A program made the translations under genes and the position numbers. From assembly GCA_030248215.1 (NCBI GenBank), contig JASANG010002443.1:47982-111981 (forward strand): 64,000 nt of DNA. Reading direction: 5' to 3'. This document shows, in pieces, positions 36,067-51,530 of this stretch (position 1 is its first letter; every line of letters starts with the position of its first letter). This stretch comes from Enoplolaimus lenunculus. Lineage: Eukaryota; Nematoda; Enoplea; Enoplida; Thoracostomopsidae. The notes beneath the pieces are model-generated. The model ran no database searches. It was given only the letters and a program-made list of their open reading frames with translations, and was not told where the DNA came from.

Positions 36067-36273
36067 TGCCAATGTATACAACAGGACCGGAATAGTAGTA
36101 TAACCATATTCCTAAGCCTAAGCCTAAGCCTTAGCCTAAGCCTAAGCGTAAGGATGAGCGTATAGCTAAGCCTATTAAGCCTAAGCCTAAGCAAAAAATT
36201 TAGTCTAAAGTTTAAGCTTACTCGATTTATAGTCCCGCCGGAAAACGTTCCGGCCCTGTTGTAAATATGGGTC
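36067..36273 (-). mobile_element. TTAGGC element, type C
   Basis: Left end GCCAATGTATACAACAGGAC; right end CCGGCCCTGTTGTAAATATG. Confidence 0.87.
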
Positions 36274-36473
36274 TGAGCATTTACCCATCCTATATAGCCG
36301 GTTATTCCGGATGTACCCTTAATCTTTCTAAATGTAAAAGTCTAATATTTTGTTATGCTATTTTAGATGTGTGTGATTCCTTAAAGACATCATCAGAAAA
36401 ATACAGACAGAGAAAGGTTAAATTAAAAATTGAAACATTTTTGGAATAATATGCAAGATTTCAACGCAAACTA

Positions 36474-36695
36474 CACTGCAATAAATGGTGAGTCAAATTG
36501 ACTCTCTCCGAAATAGGCTCTACGGGACTATACAAACTGAGTCAAAATTCGACTCTGCCAGAGTCAAATTCGACTCACCCGAGTCGCTCAGCGAGTCGAC
36601 TTTGACTCTGGCGGCGTCGAATTTTGACTCAGTTTGCGTAGTCCTGAAAAGCCTATTTCAGAAAGAGTCAATTTGACTAACCATTTTTTGCTGTG
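36474..36695. mobile_element. GAGTC foldback MITE, copy 5
   Basis: Ends CACTGCAATAAATGGTGAG and CCATTTTTTGCTGTG, flanked by TA. Imperfect palindrome like copy 1. Confidence 0.88.
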
Positions 36696-37740
36696 TACTC
36701 AGATGGAACGGTAGATTTAGACCTGTTTTTTACTAAAATGTTGACGAAATATTCAAATTTGTGAAATTGTTTCTGAAAATTCATGACTTCAACAAAACGA
36801 CAATATGTATCTAAATTTACTAAGTCCAGTTTAAAATTGTACCGTTTTTAAATTTTCAACCGTACTTCAGTTGAAATTGAGTTGAAATCTTGCATTTTTA
36901 GATGTTGAACCTAAATATGAGCTAAATTTGAAATACAATAAATCTTGAAACAATATTCTCTCAGAAAAAAATTTCAACGGTTTGATATGAAAATTATTTC
37001 CAAGCTGAAAACGCGAGACGAAGAATTGTACAGTAAAAAAGGTTAATTATAGCTATACTATGCTGTAGAAGTAACACTACATACAAAAATAATTGTCTTG
37101 CGTAGACTTTTTAGGAAATTTTGAAAACTAAAATGTTTGGAATTTCAGCCATTATATCTCATATAGTCTGAAAACGCTCAGAAATTCGCATACAAAATGG
37201 TTAAAATATAAATGTCATATATTCAAAAATTTCAATTTAGTAATTTTTCATTTTTAAGAAATAGTTGTCTTTTATATTCTCAAGCACTAGTTTTCTGACT
37301 CTACTGTATGCTAAAACTAGTTGCTCCGTTTTTATAACTTAAGAGTATATTTGAATAACAATATATCGAATGATATTTTGAATTAAGCTGCAGGCTTTCA
37401 TAAACCAAAGTTTGTGTCTTGGACGTAGCTTAGTTTGTAAAATTAACCAATTTGATTGAGCTTTAGCGTCATATATTTCCCACGCGAAATCTTCGTTTCT
37501 AAAACGTTAACATCTAGAAAAACCGCAAAACAGGTTTGATAATTCAGACATATTTGTCTTGCATTTCAAAAAAATTTTATTAATCTTTAATGAAATCAAG
37601 TGTTAAATTTTCAATCTTTAAGTCCGAAATATTTAACAACCATATTTGTGAATAATTTAAGAAAATCAAGGTCTACAATTTAAGACTATATGTCTAAAAT
37701 CAGCACTAAGACATATAGTTGTCTTAAATTTCTGATATTG
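36696..37740. other. No feature seen
   Basis: Over 1 kb of AT-rich sequence, without long ORFs or recognisable repeats. Missing 3' exons of the saposin-type gene were looked for between 34368 and about 36500 and not found. Confidence 0.4.
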
Positions 37741-38084
37741 ACTGGGTTTCATAATACTAAATACAACTAAGTACTTAAGTACGTGCTAAGTAATTACATA
37801 ACCATTTTGTCATGTTTAAAAGCGTACAAAGTTAACTAAATGGTGAAGTCGCTGACTACAAATTAACCATTTAGACATACTAACCTTGGTTTAGTTGAAA
37901 CTGTAGACCGATGCCGTCTGTTTAACATATGGCAAAACTATTACTTTCTTGTTAAAACTGGGTGATATTTGGCGTTTATTTTTTTGCTCAAACATTCATG
38001 TATTTACTTAAGCCAGTGACTTAAGTAATAGCTTAAGTACAAATTAAGCAAATACTTAAGTAATTTTCAGAAACCCAGCCATAT
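37741..38084. mobile_element. TACTTAAGT / AAACCCAGCC element
   Basis: Ends GACTGGGTTTCATAATAC and TTTTCAGAAACCCAGCC; interior holds AAGTACTTAAGTACGTGC. Confidence 0.72.
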
Positions 38085-38274
38085 TTCTTGAATATTAAAC
38101 AACCTATTTTTGTATGAACTCAGTAGCGTCTACCAATTGCTAAAGATTTTTTACGCAAAAAAATTGCTGGAATTAAAAAATTACAATTACAGTTTAGTAA
38201 AATACACGGTTGATTCACTAAATTAGTTTTAAAATTTAAAACCAAAATGTGAGAAATTAGTAATTTGAAAATTT

Positions 38275-38530
38275 GGGCTTATGTAAAGATCAGGGGCGGA
38301 ACGTATTTTGTGCGACTACAATAGATTAAGCTTAAGCTTTACACTAACTCTTTTGCTTGGTTTAAGCTTAGGCGTATGCTTATCTTAGGAATATGCTCAT
38401 TCTTACGCTTTGGCTTAGGCATAGGCTTATACGCTTAGGATTAGGCTCATTCTTCCGCTTAAGTTTAGGCTTAGACATAGGCTTAGGAGTACGCTTATAA
38501 TACTGTTCCGTCCCTGTTCTTTACATTAAC
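38275..38530 (+). mobile_element. TTAGGC element, type A, mutated core
   Basis: Left end GGGCTTATGTAAAGATCAGG; right end TTCCGTCCCTGTTCTTTACA. The hexamers are diverged (GGCGTATGCTTATCTTAGG). Confidence 0.87.
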
Positions 38531-39689
38531 CTTTTAAATTAGTTTTAAATTTAAAAACCAAAATGTGACAGTTAAAGTAATTTAAAAATTTTGAAACAAT
38601 AATGCCACACACTGCGTTTTAATCTATTACATTCCAAACAGATCTCAAATTTGTATTACAAGAACCATTAAAAAATAAAGTTGAAGCGTCAATTAAAAAT
38701 TGAAATATTTTTTCAAACAGCAACCTTGCGTTGGTGACAATTTGGCAAAAAATTGTAGACACTCAAAAATAGCTAAAATATCGACACAGATTCGATTAAT
38801 CAGCTGTTTAAGTAAATGAAATGTTGTCGAAAAAATGTCTTAAAAACTCGGATATATTTTGAGATTTAGACAACAAAAAACAAGATATTCGCCGATTTTG
38901 TGTTTTTATCATTCCTTGACTGCAGTTAATCAACCGACCATCGTCAACGCCCCCGAACCATTTTACAAAATTTGATTTTAACTTTTATTGTCTTATTTGT
39001 CAAAAAATATGATGTCATTTGTCTAATGTAATTGGAAAGCGGGAGTTTTTTTAACTTAAACCGCTGTATAATTCTTATTATAAATATTGGCTGTTTGGTT
39101 CAGTATACTTACAAATATTAAAATATTAATACAGTTGCCGGGTGAAACAATCGCTGAAAAAAACCAAGTGTTGGTTGAGCAAATTGTAAAATTGTCAACT
39201 CCAGCAGAAACTGTGTAAAAGTTCAGCTTGAATTGTCATTTCTATTCTACGACAAACTCAGTTATAAATATCTTTGCGTCGTCGCTGATTTCAATTTTAA
39301 AATTTCAAAATATACTGCACTTCGCTATCCATATTTAAAACTAAAACTTAGGCTCAGCTAAACGCTTATAGGCAACGGTTTAGGTTTAGGCTAACGGTTT
39401 GTTAAGCCAATCAGCGAAACCTAAGCCTAAGCCGGAGCCGGAATTTGAAGTATTTAACTTGAGTATATTAAAGTTTGATTAAAAGTGGAATTTTTTAAAC
39501 TACAACTTGTTTGTTATTCGTATATTCAAGCCTTGTACCTATTTTGTTTGTATTCTACACCGGTCACTATAAGGTGTGTATCTGGCTAGTAACTTTCATA
39601 AATGTGGTGAATAATACTCAGTCTGTTTTTATTGGTCAGAAATTTCAAAGTGGTTATAGTTTAAACCAAACTAAATGGCCACATTGCAG

Positions 39690-40050
39690 CTATAAAGTTC
39701 TTGCAGATGCAAATTATTCACTGGAACTGTCGGCTATTGGATTTAATTCGCGCCTGTGAACGCAGTTGCAAGGCGCTTGAATTTCTTGCACCTGCAGTTT
39801 GATTTATTAACTGGAATGTTCCTTTGAAAATACTTTCTGCAGCAAGTATTTCGTGCCAATTACAGCTGCGAGTTACCGCTGCAAAATCTTGCATGTATGA
39901 ATGACAGGGAGATTCTGATTGATCAATCAAACGGCAGGTGCAAGAAATTCACGCCACTTGCAACTGCGTTCACAGGTGCGAATTAAATCAACTTGCATTA
40001 ATTCCAATGAATAATTTGCAGCTGCAAGAATACACGTGTCAATAGGGTTT
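39690..40050. mobile_element. CACGTG/GCAGCTGC element
   Basis: GTTCTTGCAGATGCAAATTA on the left is mirrored by ATAATTTGCAGCTGCAAGAA on the right, and GGTGCAAGAAATTCACG sits between them. A long imperfect palindrome. Confidence 0.7.
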
Positions 40051-40626
40051 TCTAAATTATCCGACACAAAAATTGACAAATCTTGTCCACTATATAAAAC
40101 TACTGTATATAAGTTTCAAGTGTTTATTTTTGGTTAACGTGATTTTAAATCATTGCTCTTTGTTCAAGTTTCACTATTTTATTCTTTAAAGATTAAATAA
40201 AAGTGTTTAACTGCAACTCAAAACACTTCAGCTGTCAATAATCCAAAAAACGCCCGAAACTATATTTTAAAGTATTGTAACAGAGGATTCACTTTTCAAA
40301 TTAATTACTTGACAAAACAGAGATCGAAGTTGATTGTCATATGGCTATTTCACCGTGATCCGCTAGCCAGCCTTTCCGTTAGGCCGCACGTATGTCCTCA
40401 ATGAGACGTGCAGATGCATCACTTCAAACTATATTTTTCAAAATTTCCATTCGCATAAAGATTTATCACAATTTCTTAATTGTAAACCCAAATTTGCAAA
40501 TTATTTACTAGACTGATTCGGTACTGTATAGGATATCAAAGTATTCAAATGCGTTTGTATACCATACTGTTTATCGGCCATAAATACCAATACGATTCAA
40601 TCTACCTGAATCTGTTTTATTTCAAA

Positions 40627-40638
40627 TTATTATTATTA

Positions 40639-40692
<54 letters not shown>
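40627..40692. repeat. ATT microsatellite
   Basis: A run of about 22 ATT triplets with one GTT interruption. Confidence 0.95.
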
Positions 40693-41110
40693 TAACCTTC
40701 ACAAAACATTACATCTGCCGAAGTGTGAAATTGGGCGTTTTTTGGCATTAATAATTGTCATTTTGAAACAAATAAAAAAAGTTTGTTTGGTAAAAAGCCT
40801 ATTTTGTATGATTCCAAAGGTTTCGGTGTACCATTTTATGACCCATATTCGAAAGATTTATCTGTTGACTGAAATAATTTTTAAAAGATCAGCGAGAAAG
40901 TGTGACTTGTTTGAATTGTTTTAATGCTGATTATTTGTTTGTGGTAAAAAAGTGATAGAATGAATTTAGAAATGCTACGGAACTAGCACTACGGTGGATG
41001 CTTGTAGTGAACTTGTCAGCTGGGTACCAGGCTGTAACAGGATAGTAGTCCCCGTTTCGAATTCAACTATAAAAATAGCTGAAATTATGTTATTTTTATG
41101 ATCGCCGTTT

Positions 41111-41313
41111 GGGTCAATGTAAAGTGCAGGGGCGGAACAGGATTATAAGCATATTCCTAAACCTAAGCCTAAGCTAAAGCATCAGCCTAAGCGTAAAGAA
41201 TAAGCATATTCCTAAGCCTAAGCCTAAGCCAAGCAAAAAAATTAGTCTAAAGCTTAAGCTTACGCGTTTCTAGTCCCACAGAAAAATGGTCTGTTTCAGA
41301 TCTTTACATGGGC
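41111..41313 (-). mobile_element. TTAGGC element, type A
   Basis: Left end GGTCAATGTAAAGTGCAGGG; right end GTCTGTTTCAGATCTTTACA. Confidence 0.85.
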
Positions 41314-41529
41314 TGCAGTTTGCATGAAAATAACTTAAGAATTATGAAGTAATTCAAAACAATTATACCTCAGTTGTTCGGTTCGAAATGAAAATGAAAT
41401 TCATCAAGAATCTTAAAAATTTAGGTGCATCCGCCATTGTTTTTTAAACTTTTGAAAAGCCTCGTAAATATTTGCAAACTTTCAATTGTTTCAACACAAC
41501 GTTAAGTATATAATCGTATTATTAAACTG

Positions 41530-42012
41530 GTACCCTAAAGTAGTATCCGGTTTCCGTTTCAAGTTTCCTTTATTACATTTATTATCCGTTTCCATTTTCG
41601 TAAATTCTTACCATCTGGCTATTTTGTCATTGGCATACACCAAGTTGTAAACGGATAGTGAAAATAGCGGAAACGGAAATGGATAGGTATCAAAATAACA
41701 GAAACGGAAGCAGAAACCGGATATTGAAGTACAAAAGTTTCAAAAACGTGCTATTTTTCTGCCAACACAGTTAAAGAGTGAATAGCTTATACAACAATTA
41801 ACAACAAACGGCCGATGTATCGAAATTTTTAAGATTTTTAAAAAATTTTGCAATTTGTATTTCATATCGAAAAATTGTCTCATATTTGTAATGAAAAATT
41901 GCGAGATATATACGTGATATAAAATTAATTTTGGACGTAAAACAAACAATATTTCTGTTATTTCTATAACGAAAACGGAATTGGGTATCCATTGTTATTT
42001 TAATGTAAATAA
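41530..42012. mobile_element. ACGGAAACGG-type elements, clustered
   Basis: TATCCGGTTTCCGTTTC, TTGTAAACGGATAGTGAAAA, TATTTTTCTGCCAACAC and GAAAACGGAATTGGG mark one or two diverged copies in this stretch. Confidence 0.6.
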
Positions 42013-42197
42013 CGACTTGCTCCGGCGGTATTTCTAACAACATACCTAAACAAGCTTTATTTGAGTATAAATTGGGCTGAGCTTAATGTAGATCAAACCT
42101 GAGGTCATGTATTCACGTATATATTAGTATGTCAACTCAAGACGTTCGGTTGATATCAGTTTCCTCAACCAAAGGCAGTGTCCCGGGTGCACGGTAT

Positions 42198-42414
42198 GGC
42201 CTATGTAAAGATCAGGGGTGGAACGTTTTTCTGTGGGGCCGGAATAGAGTAAGCTTACGCTTTAGACTAATTTTATTGCTTTGGCTTTGGCTTAGGCTTA
42301 ACAGGCTTAGGCTTAGGAATATATATGCTCATTCTTACGCTTAGGCTTATTTTTAGGATTAGGCTTAGGAATATGCTTATAATACTGTTTCGCCCCTGTT
42401 CTTTACATAGGTCC
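42198..42414 (+). mobile_element. TTAGGC element, type A
   Basis: Left end GGCCTATGTAAAGATCAGGG; right end TTCGCCCCTGTTCTTTACAT. Confidence 0.9.
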
Positions 42415-42833
42415 ATGTTATTAACAAAAATTATGTCATAAATATTAGAGAAAAATTAAGTCTTATATATTTCACAGGGATTTGTCTTAAAAGCTTGTAA
42501 AATGAAATATTATTAAACCAGTAATGTTTTAGGTAACAACCGCTTAAAACAAATATTAAATGTCGTGTTGTTGGGCTAAAATTTAAGCTTTTATTGCTCG
42601 CGTTGACATTTACCATTATTATTGATGCAAAGCGGTCGCCTACAATTAAGTTTGTCGATAAGTTTAGTATTTTAATTCCAAAATAGAAACGCCTAAACTT
42701 CACATTACAATTAATCAAATTGAGGCGTAAATTGGCTTACAAGTTGTTTCAGTTTTATAGCGCAATTGTCTGTTTAGTTTGCTACCTTTTGGATTGCAAT
42801 TTAATTAATCACGTCGCCGAAAAAAAACCAACC

Positions 42834-43035
42834 GGCCAATGTAAACAACAGGGGCGGAACAGTATTATAAGCATATTTCTAACCCTACGCCTAAACCTAA
42901 GCCTAAGCGTAAGAATGAGTATTTTGCTAAGCCTAAGCCTAAGCCTAAACTAAGCAAAAAATTAGTCTAAAGCTTAAGCTTGCTTTTTTTCTTGTCCCAC
43001 AGAAAAACGTTCCGCTCCTGATGTTTACATGGGCC
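42834..43035 (-). mobile_element. TTAGGC element, type A
   Basis: Left end GGCCAATGTAAACAACAGGG; right end TCCGCTCCTGATGTTTACAT. Confidence 0.9.
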
Positions 43036-43270
43036 GATTTTAACCGAACGGAATGGTTTCGGTTGGATAGACGTTTTTTTTGGTTTAAGACAAGACAATT
43101 GAAGTCAATTTGGTTTGCTACGATTTGGTGCATTTTGCGTAGCTTTCTGAAATCAGTCCCGGTACCAGCTAATATTGCTATGGGAGGTAGTAGATGAAAA
43201 TTTTTAAAAAGGTGGGGCTTGCAAAAATAATGGAACCGAATAGACAATGTTGAACGGTTTCTCGAAGGTA

Positions 43271-43714
43271 CTGTAGTGACCCGAATAAGATGGGGGATGG
43301 ATATTTATTTGGCCTCTCCAGAGGGTACCCCCTCTGTTATTCGCTTGCGGGCTGTTATTTCTTTTAACTCGCGCTCCATCACCCTTCGTTACTGATATAT
43401 CCGGTACTGCAAATTATCCGTTAAATTAAACGTTTATTTGTCTTGTGTCAATAGCTTGAGCGATAAAATGCAAGATTATAGTTACGAAAGTACTTTCAAA
43501 ACTTAAGTACACTTTAAAGTTTCGAAATCAACTTTATTTGCCCCTGGAGTCATTCATACACTTCAATTGGATAATTGACCTTTATGGAATCTAATTAGGG
43601 TTTATGGACTCTATCCGCTTACGGACTCTTATTAGGGATACGGACTCCTAATGATTGGGAGCCAAAATGGGGACCTCCCTTCTTATTACCCCCCTCTTAT
43701 TTGGGTCACTACAG
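43271..43714 (+). mobile_element. CTGTAGTGACCCG MITE, full length
   Basis: Ends CTGTAGTGACCCGAATAAGA and CTTATTTGGGTCACTACAG; TA duplication on both sides; 444 bp. Confidence 0.9.
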
Positions 43715-44085
43715 TAGCTGGTTTAAAAAGTGCATCCTGGGCGGTTGAGTTACCCACGTGTACCCATCTGGTTATGGACTCGTCTGAGAATCTCTAAGCT
43801 TTATTGACAATGCTTAATTTTTCGTATTTGCACTGTTCCTCTTAACAGTGCATTAGAATTACACAACGTAGAAGTTGTATGTTTTAGTTTCTTACATATC
43901 AACGTGGTATTCCAAATTCTTGTGTTTTGGAATGCCACCAGACCAAGCCCGTAGCCAGTTTACCTTGCTGGGGGGGGGCTAAAAATTTTTAGGAGAGGGC
44001 GTACAAGGTTTTTGTTGACTTACAAGTTAAATTTGGCACCCCTTAGCCCCCCTTAGCTACGGGCCCGGGTGTGAATCCACTATTT

Positions 44086-44200
44086 GGCCAATGTTACTTT
44101 TTGGGCCGTAACAGTAGATTAAGCGTATTCCTAAGCCTAAGTCTAAGCCTAAACAAACCAATGTAATCTAGAATATAAGCTAACTCTATAATTTGAAGCG
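44086..44200 (-). mobile_element. TTAGGC element, type B, right end lost
   Basis: Left end GGCCAATGTTACTTTTTGGG, three CCTAAG-like units, then AATCTAGAATATAAGC; the outer right terminus is missing. It lies about 230 bp upstream of the DEG/ENaC start. Confidence 0.75.
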
Positions 44201-44428
44201 AAACTGCAACTTTATTTTACAAAGATTATCATTTATAAATGTACGAACAGTTGTTTAGTCTTCGACTGCGAAATAACCATTGTTGCTCCAAATATTGCAA
44301 AATATGAACCAAAAAAAGAATATAAAAAATAAAAAAACTTAATAAAATATAAAATAGCTATATCAATGGTGTTTTGTGTAAATTACGCTTAAACCAGCGA
44401 ATAGAATCATTTTCGTAGAAAGTGTCAA

Positions 44429-47377
<2,949 letters not shown>

Positions 47378-47478
47378 CACCAGTCGGCACTCAGTATCCG
47401 TTATGAAATTCATGTTAAGTGTTAATGATTTTTGCCCAATGGGACACAGAGGAACTTGGAGATTGGGAAGTCTAAGTT

Positions 47479-47701
47479 CACTGTAAATTACAGTGAGTTG
47501 ATTTTAACACTAAAATGAGATGAATCACTCAGTCTGAGTTAGGACTATCAGACCTCAAAATTTTGATTTGATTCAATTCATTCTGAGATAATTAATCAAC
47601 TCATACAGAGTCAACGCAACTCAGAGTGAGTTAATCTTTACTGATACTAATTCAAAATCAACTCGCTCGATGAATTGATTAATCAACTCATTGGAATTTA
47701 C
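47479..47701. mobile_element. GAGTTGATT MITE
   Basis: Ends CACTGTAAATTACAGTGAG and AATCAACTCATTGGAATTTAC. It begins about 100 bp after the DEG/ENaC stop. Confidence 0.85.
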
Positions 47702-47726
47702 TAATGCTTAGGCTAAGGACGTTAGA

Positions 47727-47997
47727 TTAACCCTTTATCACATGAATATTTGCTATTTCTCCTGAGACCTACTTTTAAGCTAGGATTCGAACTCCAGTGT
47801 CTGGAGTGGGAGGCGCTTATCATCACCACTGAGCTATAGGAGCTAGACGCTCGAGCCCGAGGGGGCTGTCACGTCTTGTGGTGATTTAGTACCATGTATA
47901 CGTGTTGCAATTGTTAAACACGGTGCGATATATACTATTTAACGTATATACACTGCGCTAAGTTGCCTATGGGCAACTCAATGTGAGAAGAGGTTAA
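47727..47997 (-). mobile_element. piggyBac-like MITE with tRNA-like boxes, copy 2
   Basis: TTAA at 47727-47730 and 47994-47997 flank ends CCCTTTATCACATGAA and TCAATGTGAGAAGAGG. On the minus strand it carries GAGTTCGAATCC and an A-box-like TAGCTCAGTGG. The flanks (GTTAGA and GCTTATGTTTAGG) look like a type A TTAGGC element, so this copy too is probably nested. Confidence 0.82.
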
Positions 47998-48139
47998 GCT
48001 TATGTTTAGGTTTAGGCTCAAACTTCGCAGGAGATCCCCTATTGTCTACACGGGACCGATACGCAATGCTGACGTTTTAATATCTGTATATATGTAATGC
48101 AGTGTAATGATTGTTTGTTTCTCAATCGTTAGTAGTATT

Positions 48140-48310
48140 CAGGGGCGTCCGCAAAAAATTATGTTCGGGGGGCACCGAATAATTTTTGGGGCGTCCCTAT
48201 AACTGCAACTTAAGACTGTTTACTTTTAGACCGAGTCAATTTGGGGGGAGACATCAGCCAAATGTGGGGGGCACGGCCCCAAATGCCCACCCCCCGTGCG
48301 GACGCCCATG
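48140..48310. mobile_element. Short hAT-like MITE, CAGGGGCGTCCGCA ends
   Basis: Ends CAGGGGCGTCCGCAAAAAA and CCGTGCGGACGCCCATG, flanked by GTAGTATT and GTAGTAAT (7 of 8 match). The interior is rich in G runs. Confidence 0.78.
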
Positions 48311-48474
48311 GTAGTAATTGACTGAATAGTTTGCAATTATTATTTTATTGGTTTGAGCAACTAATCTTTTGGACATTACAGTGCTTATATTGTGTGTTAT
48401 TTGGAGAAGTTAATACTTCTAATTAAACACCAGTTAATACTAACGTCAGCTAAAATTTTTTAATTTCTTGAATC

Positions 48475-48850
48475 AGGCTGTAAACGGATAGTAAAAATAT
48501 ACAGAAACCGAAAACAAATATTCCAGTATAAAAGTTTCAAAAATGTTGTATTTTTTCTGCCAACACTATCGAGGCGTGCAAATATTCACCAGGTTTTGTA
48601 AAAAAAAAATTAACAAAAAACGGCGGATGCATCGAAATTTTAAGATTTTGGATGAATTTCGTAATTTTTGTTTCATTTCGAATATTGCAGTATATCTGCA
48701 ATAAAAAATGCGGCGATATACTCGTGACATTTATAACTAATTTTCAGCGTACAAATAACGTGATTTTCGTTATTTCTATAATACAAACGGAAACGGAAAT
48801 CAATACCGATTTTTACTGGAAACGGAAACAGATATCCGGTTACACCCTCC
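48475..48850. mobile_element. ACGGAAACGG-type element
   Basis: Starts CAGGCTGTAAACGGATAGTA and ends GGATATCCGGTTACACCCT. The ends are similar to those of the hAT-like group. Confidence 0.7.
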
Positions 48851-48966
48851 ATTGAAGCGAACGTGAAACATATTGTGAAGCCTTGTGTATTCTGAATATA
48901 TGCCGAAAACGATTGCTTGAGTACTATACTTACAAGTTAAGCACACGTTGTTCTCCTGAACGTTAC

Positions 48967-49128
48967 GGTCCCATGTAAAGATCAGGAGCGGAATGTTTTT
49001 CTGTGGTACTAGAAAAGCGTAAGCTTAAGCTTTAGTCTAATTTTTTTGCTTGGCTTAGGCTTAGACTTAGGCTTAGATTTAGGAATATGCTTATAATACT
49101 GTTCCGCTCCTGTTTTTTACATTGGCCC
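48967..49128 (+). mobile_element. TTAGGC element, type A
   Basis: Left end GGTCCCATGTAAAGATCAGG; right end TTCCGCTCCTGTTTTTTACA. Confidence 0.9.
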
Positions 49129-49360
49129 GTGTGATATTGACATTATATTGCTGAAAGAAAACCTCAAAACCATAAAGGTTATACCGCCGTTAAAAACAAT
49201 TAGCTTAAAGCCCAAGACTTACTTATTGTAATCACACCTAGAAAAGAGGCACCCGTAAAAGTATCTTAAGCCACTTAGTCGATAAATCATTAATATTCAA
49301 AAATGTAGTAGCTTTAAAAACATTTGTTTCTAAAATGGCTTTAAAGCCAAACAAGGTTTA

Positions 49361-49503
49361 GGCCCATATATAGTACAGGGTCGGAATAGCAATACAAGCA
49401 TATTCCTAAACCTAAGCCCTTACGCAAAAATTGTTAGTATAAAAGCTTAAAATGACTCTATTACAGCGTCGCAGGGAAACGTTTCGGCCCTGTTGTATAC
49501 ATG
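49361..49503 (-). mobile_element. TTAGGC element, type C, minimal core
   Basis: Left end GGCCCATATATAGTACAGGG; right end TTCGGCCCTGTTGTATACAT; only two hexamer-like units remain. Confidence 0.82.
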
Positions 49504-49804
49504 AATCATAACTAAAATAGAAATATCCAATTTCGAAACGTTTTTTAAGTTTTATTTTTGCCGACAAAAACATCATTTGATTTTTGAAAAATAACATCCA
49601 AAAGTTTAAATACTAAACAGCTTCAGGTCAGTTTGTTTTGTTGAGTAGTTGTTCCATTGAACGCGCCGCCCTATCCACTTATTCAAAACCGGTACGGCGA
49701 CTACTAAAGGCCGATGTGAACAATTGAGTATAGTTATACTATTTCAAAAATAATTAAAAACTCACAGCTTAATCCTTTTTGTAGAAATACTAGCGGATTC
49801 ATCC

Positions 49805-50035
49805 GGGGGGGGCGGGCGTACGCCCCTCATCAGAAAATTTTCGTCTTAAAATAGTAAGGTCCCTGGACCTTATAATTATTCCCATCAGAATATTTTTTGT
49901 AAAAAACAATTTTTCCCGCAGAATTTTTTGTGATAAAAATGATAAGGTCCCTCCCTACCTTACAAGTTTTGCGTTTCATAACATTTGCCAGTCTACCCCC
50001 AGTCAGAAATTTTTGGCTCCGCATCTTCGTAGAAA
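49805..50035. mobile_element. Repeat with CATAACATTTGCCAG and TTTTTGGCTCCGC
   Basis: The stretch GCGTTTCATAACATTTGCC followed by AGAAATTTTTGGCTCCGC also occurs near 62605-62722, and a variant (GCGTAACATTTGCCAGC, AATTTTTGGATCCGCC) near 20960-21070. Possible 3' ends of one element family; no ORF is visible. Confidence 0.6.
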
Positions 50036-50265
50036 CTTAAGGTTTAGTCGTTTTAACGAATATTTATATTTTGTTCTTTTGTACGCAAAATGTTGAAGTA
50101 CAGGCCGAATTTGCGTTGATTTTATAAATTCAAATTAAATGGAAAAAATGGTGAAACATTTTGTGCTTGCTTACTTTCGCTAAGTTCATTTTATACCATA
50201 TATATAAAGCGAGCATATATACGTTCTACAGCCAGCGAGATAGCCAAAATTTTAATAAGAAGTCA

Positions 50266-50573
50266 GGGCCAATGTAAAGAACAAAGGCGAAATAGTATTA
50301 AACCATAATCATAAGCCTAAGCCTAAGCCTAAGCCTAAGCCTAAGCCTAAGCCTAAGCCTAAGCCTAAGCCTAAGCCTAAGCCTAAGGCTAAGCCTAAGC
50401 CTAAGCCTAAGCCTAAGCCTAAGCCTAAGCCTAAGCCTAAGCCTTAACGTAAAAATGAGCATATTCTTAGGCCAAAGCGTAAAAATAAGCCAATCAAAAA
50501 TTAGTCTAAAGCTTAAGCTTACTCTATTGCAATCCCACAGAAAAACGTTCTGACTCTGATCTTTACATGGGCC
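50266..50573 (-). mobile_element. TTAGGC element, type A, longest pure array
   Basis: Left end GGCCAATGTAAAGAACAAAG; right end CTGACTCTGATCTTTACATG; encloses the array at 50308-50447. Confidence 0.9.
50308..50447 (-). repeat. Longest TTAGGC (CCTAAG) array in the window
   Basis: About 23 CCTAAG hexamers in a row with a single change (CTAAGG). On the minus strand this reads TTAGGC. It lies inside the type A element at 50266-50573. Confidence 0.96.
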
Positions 50574-50867
50574 GAAGGGTCTTTTAATACTTCGACACGG
50601 CATTATTGGCTTTGATACTGAAAAGTTCCCAAAAAAACCTTTCACAGAAATCTAAGAATAGGAGAATTCAACTCAAGTCCGCCCCATGTTTGCAACTGTC
50701 TTTTCCTCTTTTCCACAAATGTGTAAACTCCAATTTCGCAGTTTTTTAACCGACTTTACTTTCTGTGATCGAGTGATGAATACGTTTGTGTATTTTTGTG
50801 ACCTGGTAAAAGCTGGTTACAACGATATCAGGCAGTATTATTTGAACCGATCAGAATTCACTCTTAA

Positions 50868-51165
50868 GCCCCATTCACACGTGTAAGCTTTTGTAGCGAG
50901 AACTCACAGTTGCAACTTGTACAAACTACTTGCAGCTGCGAGAATTTAAAAAGAATATCCTGATTGACCAATCAAACTGTAGGTGCAAGAAATTCAAGCT
51001 ACTTGCAACTGCGTTCACACGTGCAAATTAAATTCAATAGCATAATTTTCAGTAAATAATTTTTTGCAGCTGCAACAACTTGAAAGGTGATTTATGACCT
51101 TAACTTACACATGGAAGTTGCACGTGCATAATTTGAACCAAAAATTTACACGGTGAATAGGGCTT
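50868..51165. mobile_element. CACGTG/GCAGCTGC element, source of the tandem array
   Basis: Starts AGCCCCATTCACACGTG and ends TTACACGGTGAATAGGGCT, each other's inverted repeat; continues into the tandem units at 51030-51500. Confidence 0.75.
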
Positions 51166-51500
51166 TATAGTAGATGACAAATCAAAAATTTTCAATTATA
51201 ATGATTGTGCATAAATTCCAGTGAATAATTTGCAGCTGCAACAACTTCAAAGCTGATTTATGGCCAACCTTACACATGCAAATTGCACGTGCAAGTTTTT
51301 GCTGCAAAACCTTACACGTGCGAATAAGGCTTTATAGTAGATGACAAATCAAACATTTTCAATTATAATGATTGAGCATAAATTCCAGTGAATAATTTGC
51401 AGCTGCAACCACTTCAAGGCTGATTTATGACCAAACTTGCACATGCAAGTTTTTGCTGCAAAAATTTGCACGTGTGAATAGGGCTTTATAGTAGATGACA
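51030..51500. repeat. Three ~155-167-bp tandem units of the CACGTG element
   Basis: The marker GGCTTTATAGTAGATGACAA recurs near 51162, 51328 and 51482. Each unit carries GTGAATAATTTGCAGCTGCA and a TGCACGTGCAAG-like stretch. The array is an internal amplification of the element starting near 50868. Confidence 0.85.
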
Positions 51501-51530
51501 AATCAAATATTTTTCAATTCTAATGAATTG

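Noticed and set aside
34368..36500. Search for the exon carrying the sixth cysteine of the second SapB domain
   Set aside because: No acceptor followed by about four codons and a cysteine in phase 0 was found; left unassigned.
40340..40420. GC-richer stretch with GGCTAGCGGATCACGG on the minus strand, tRNA- or 5S-like at first sight
   Set aside because: No A/B box pair or cloverleaf could be drawn.
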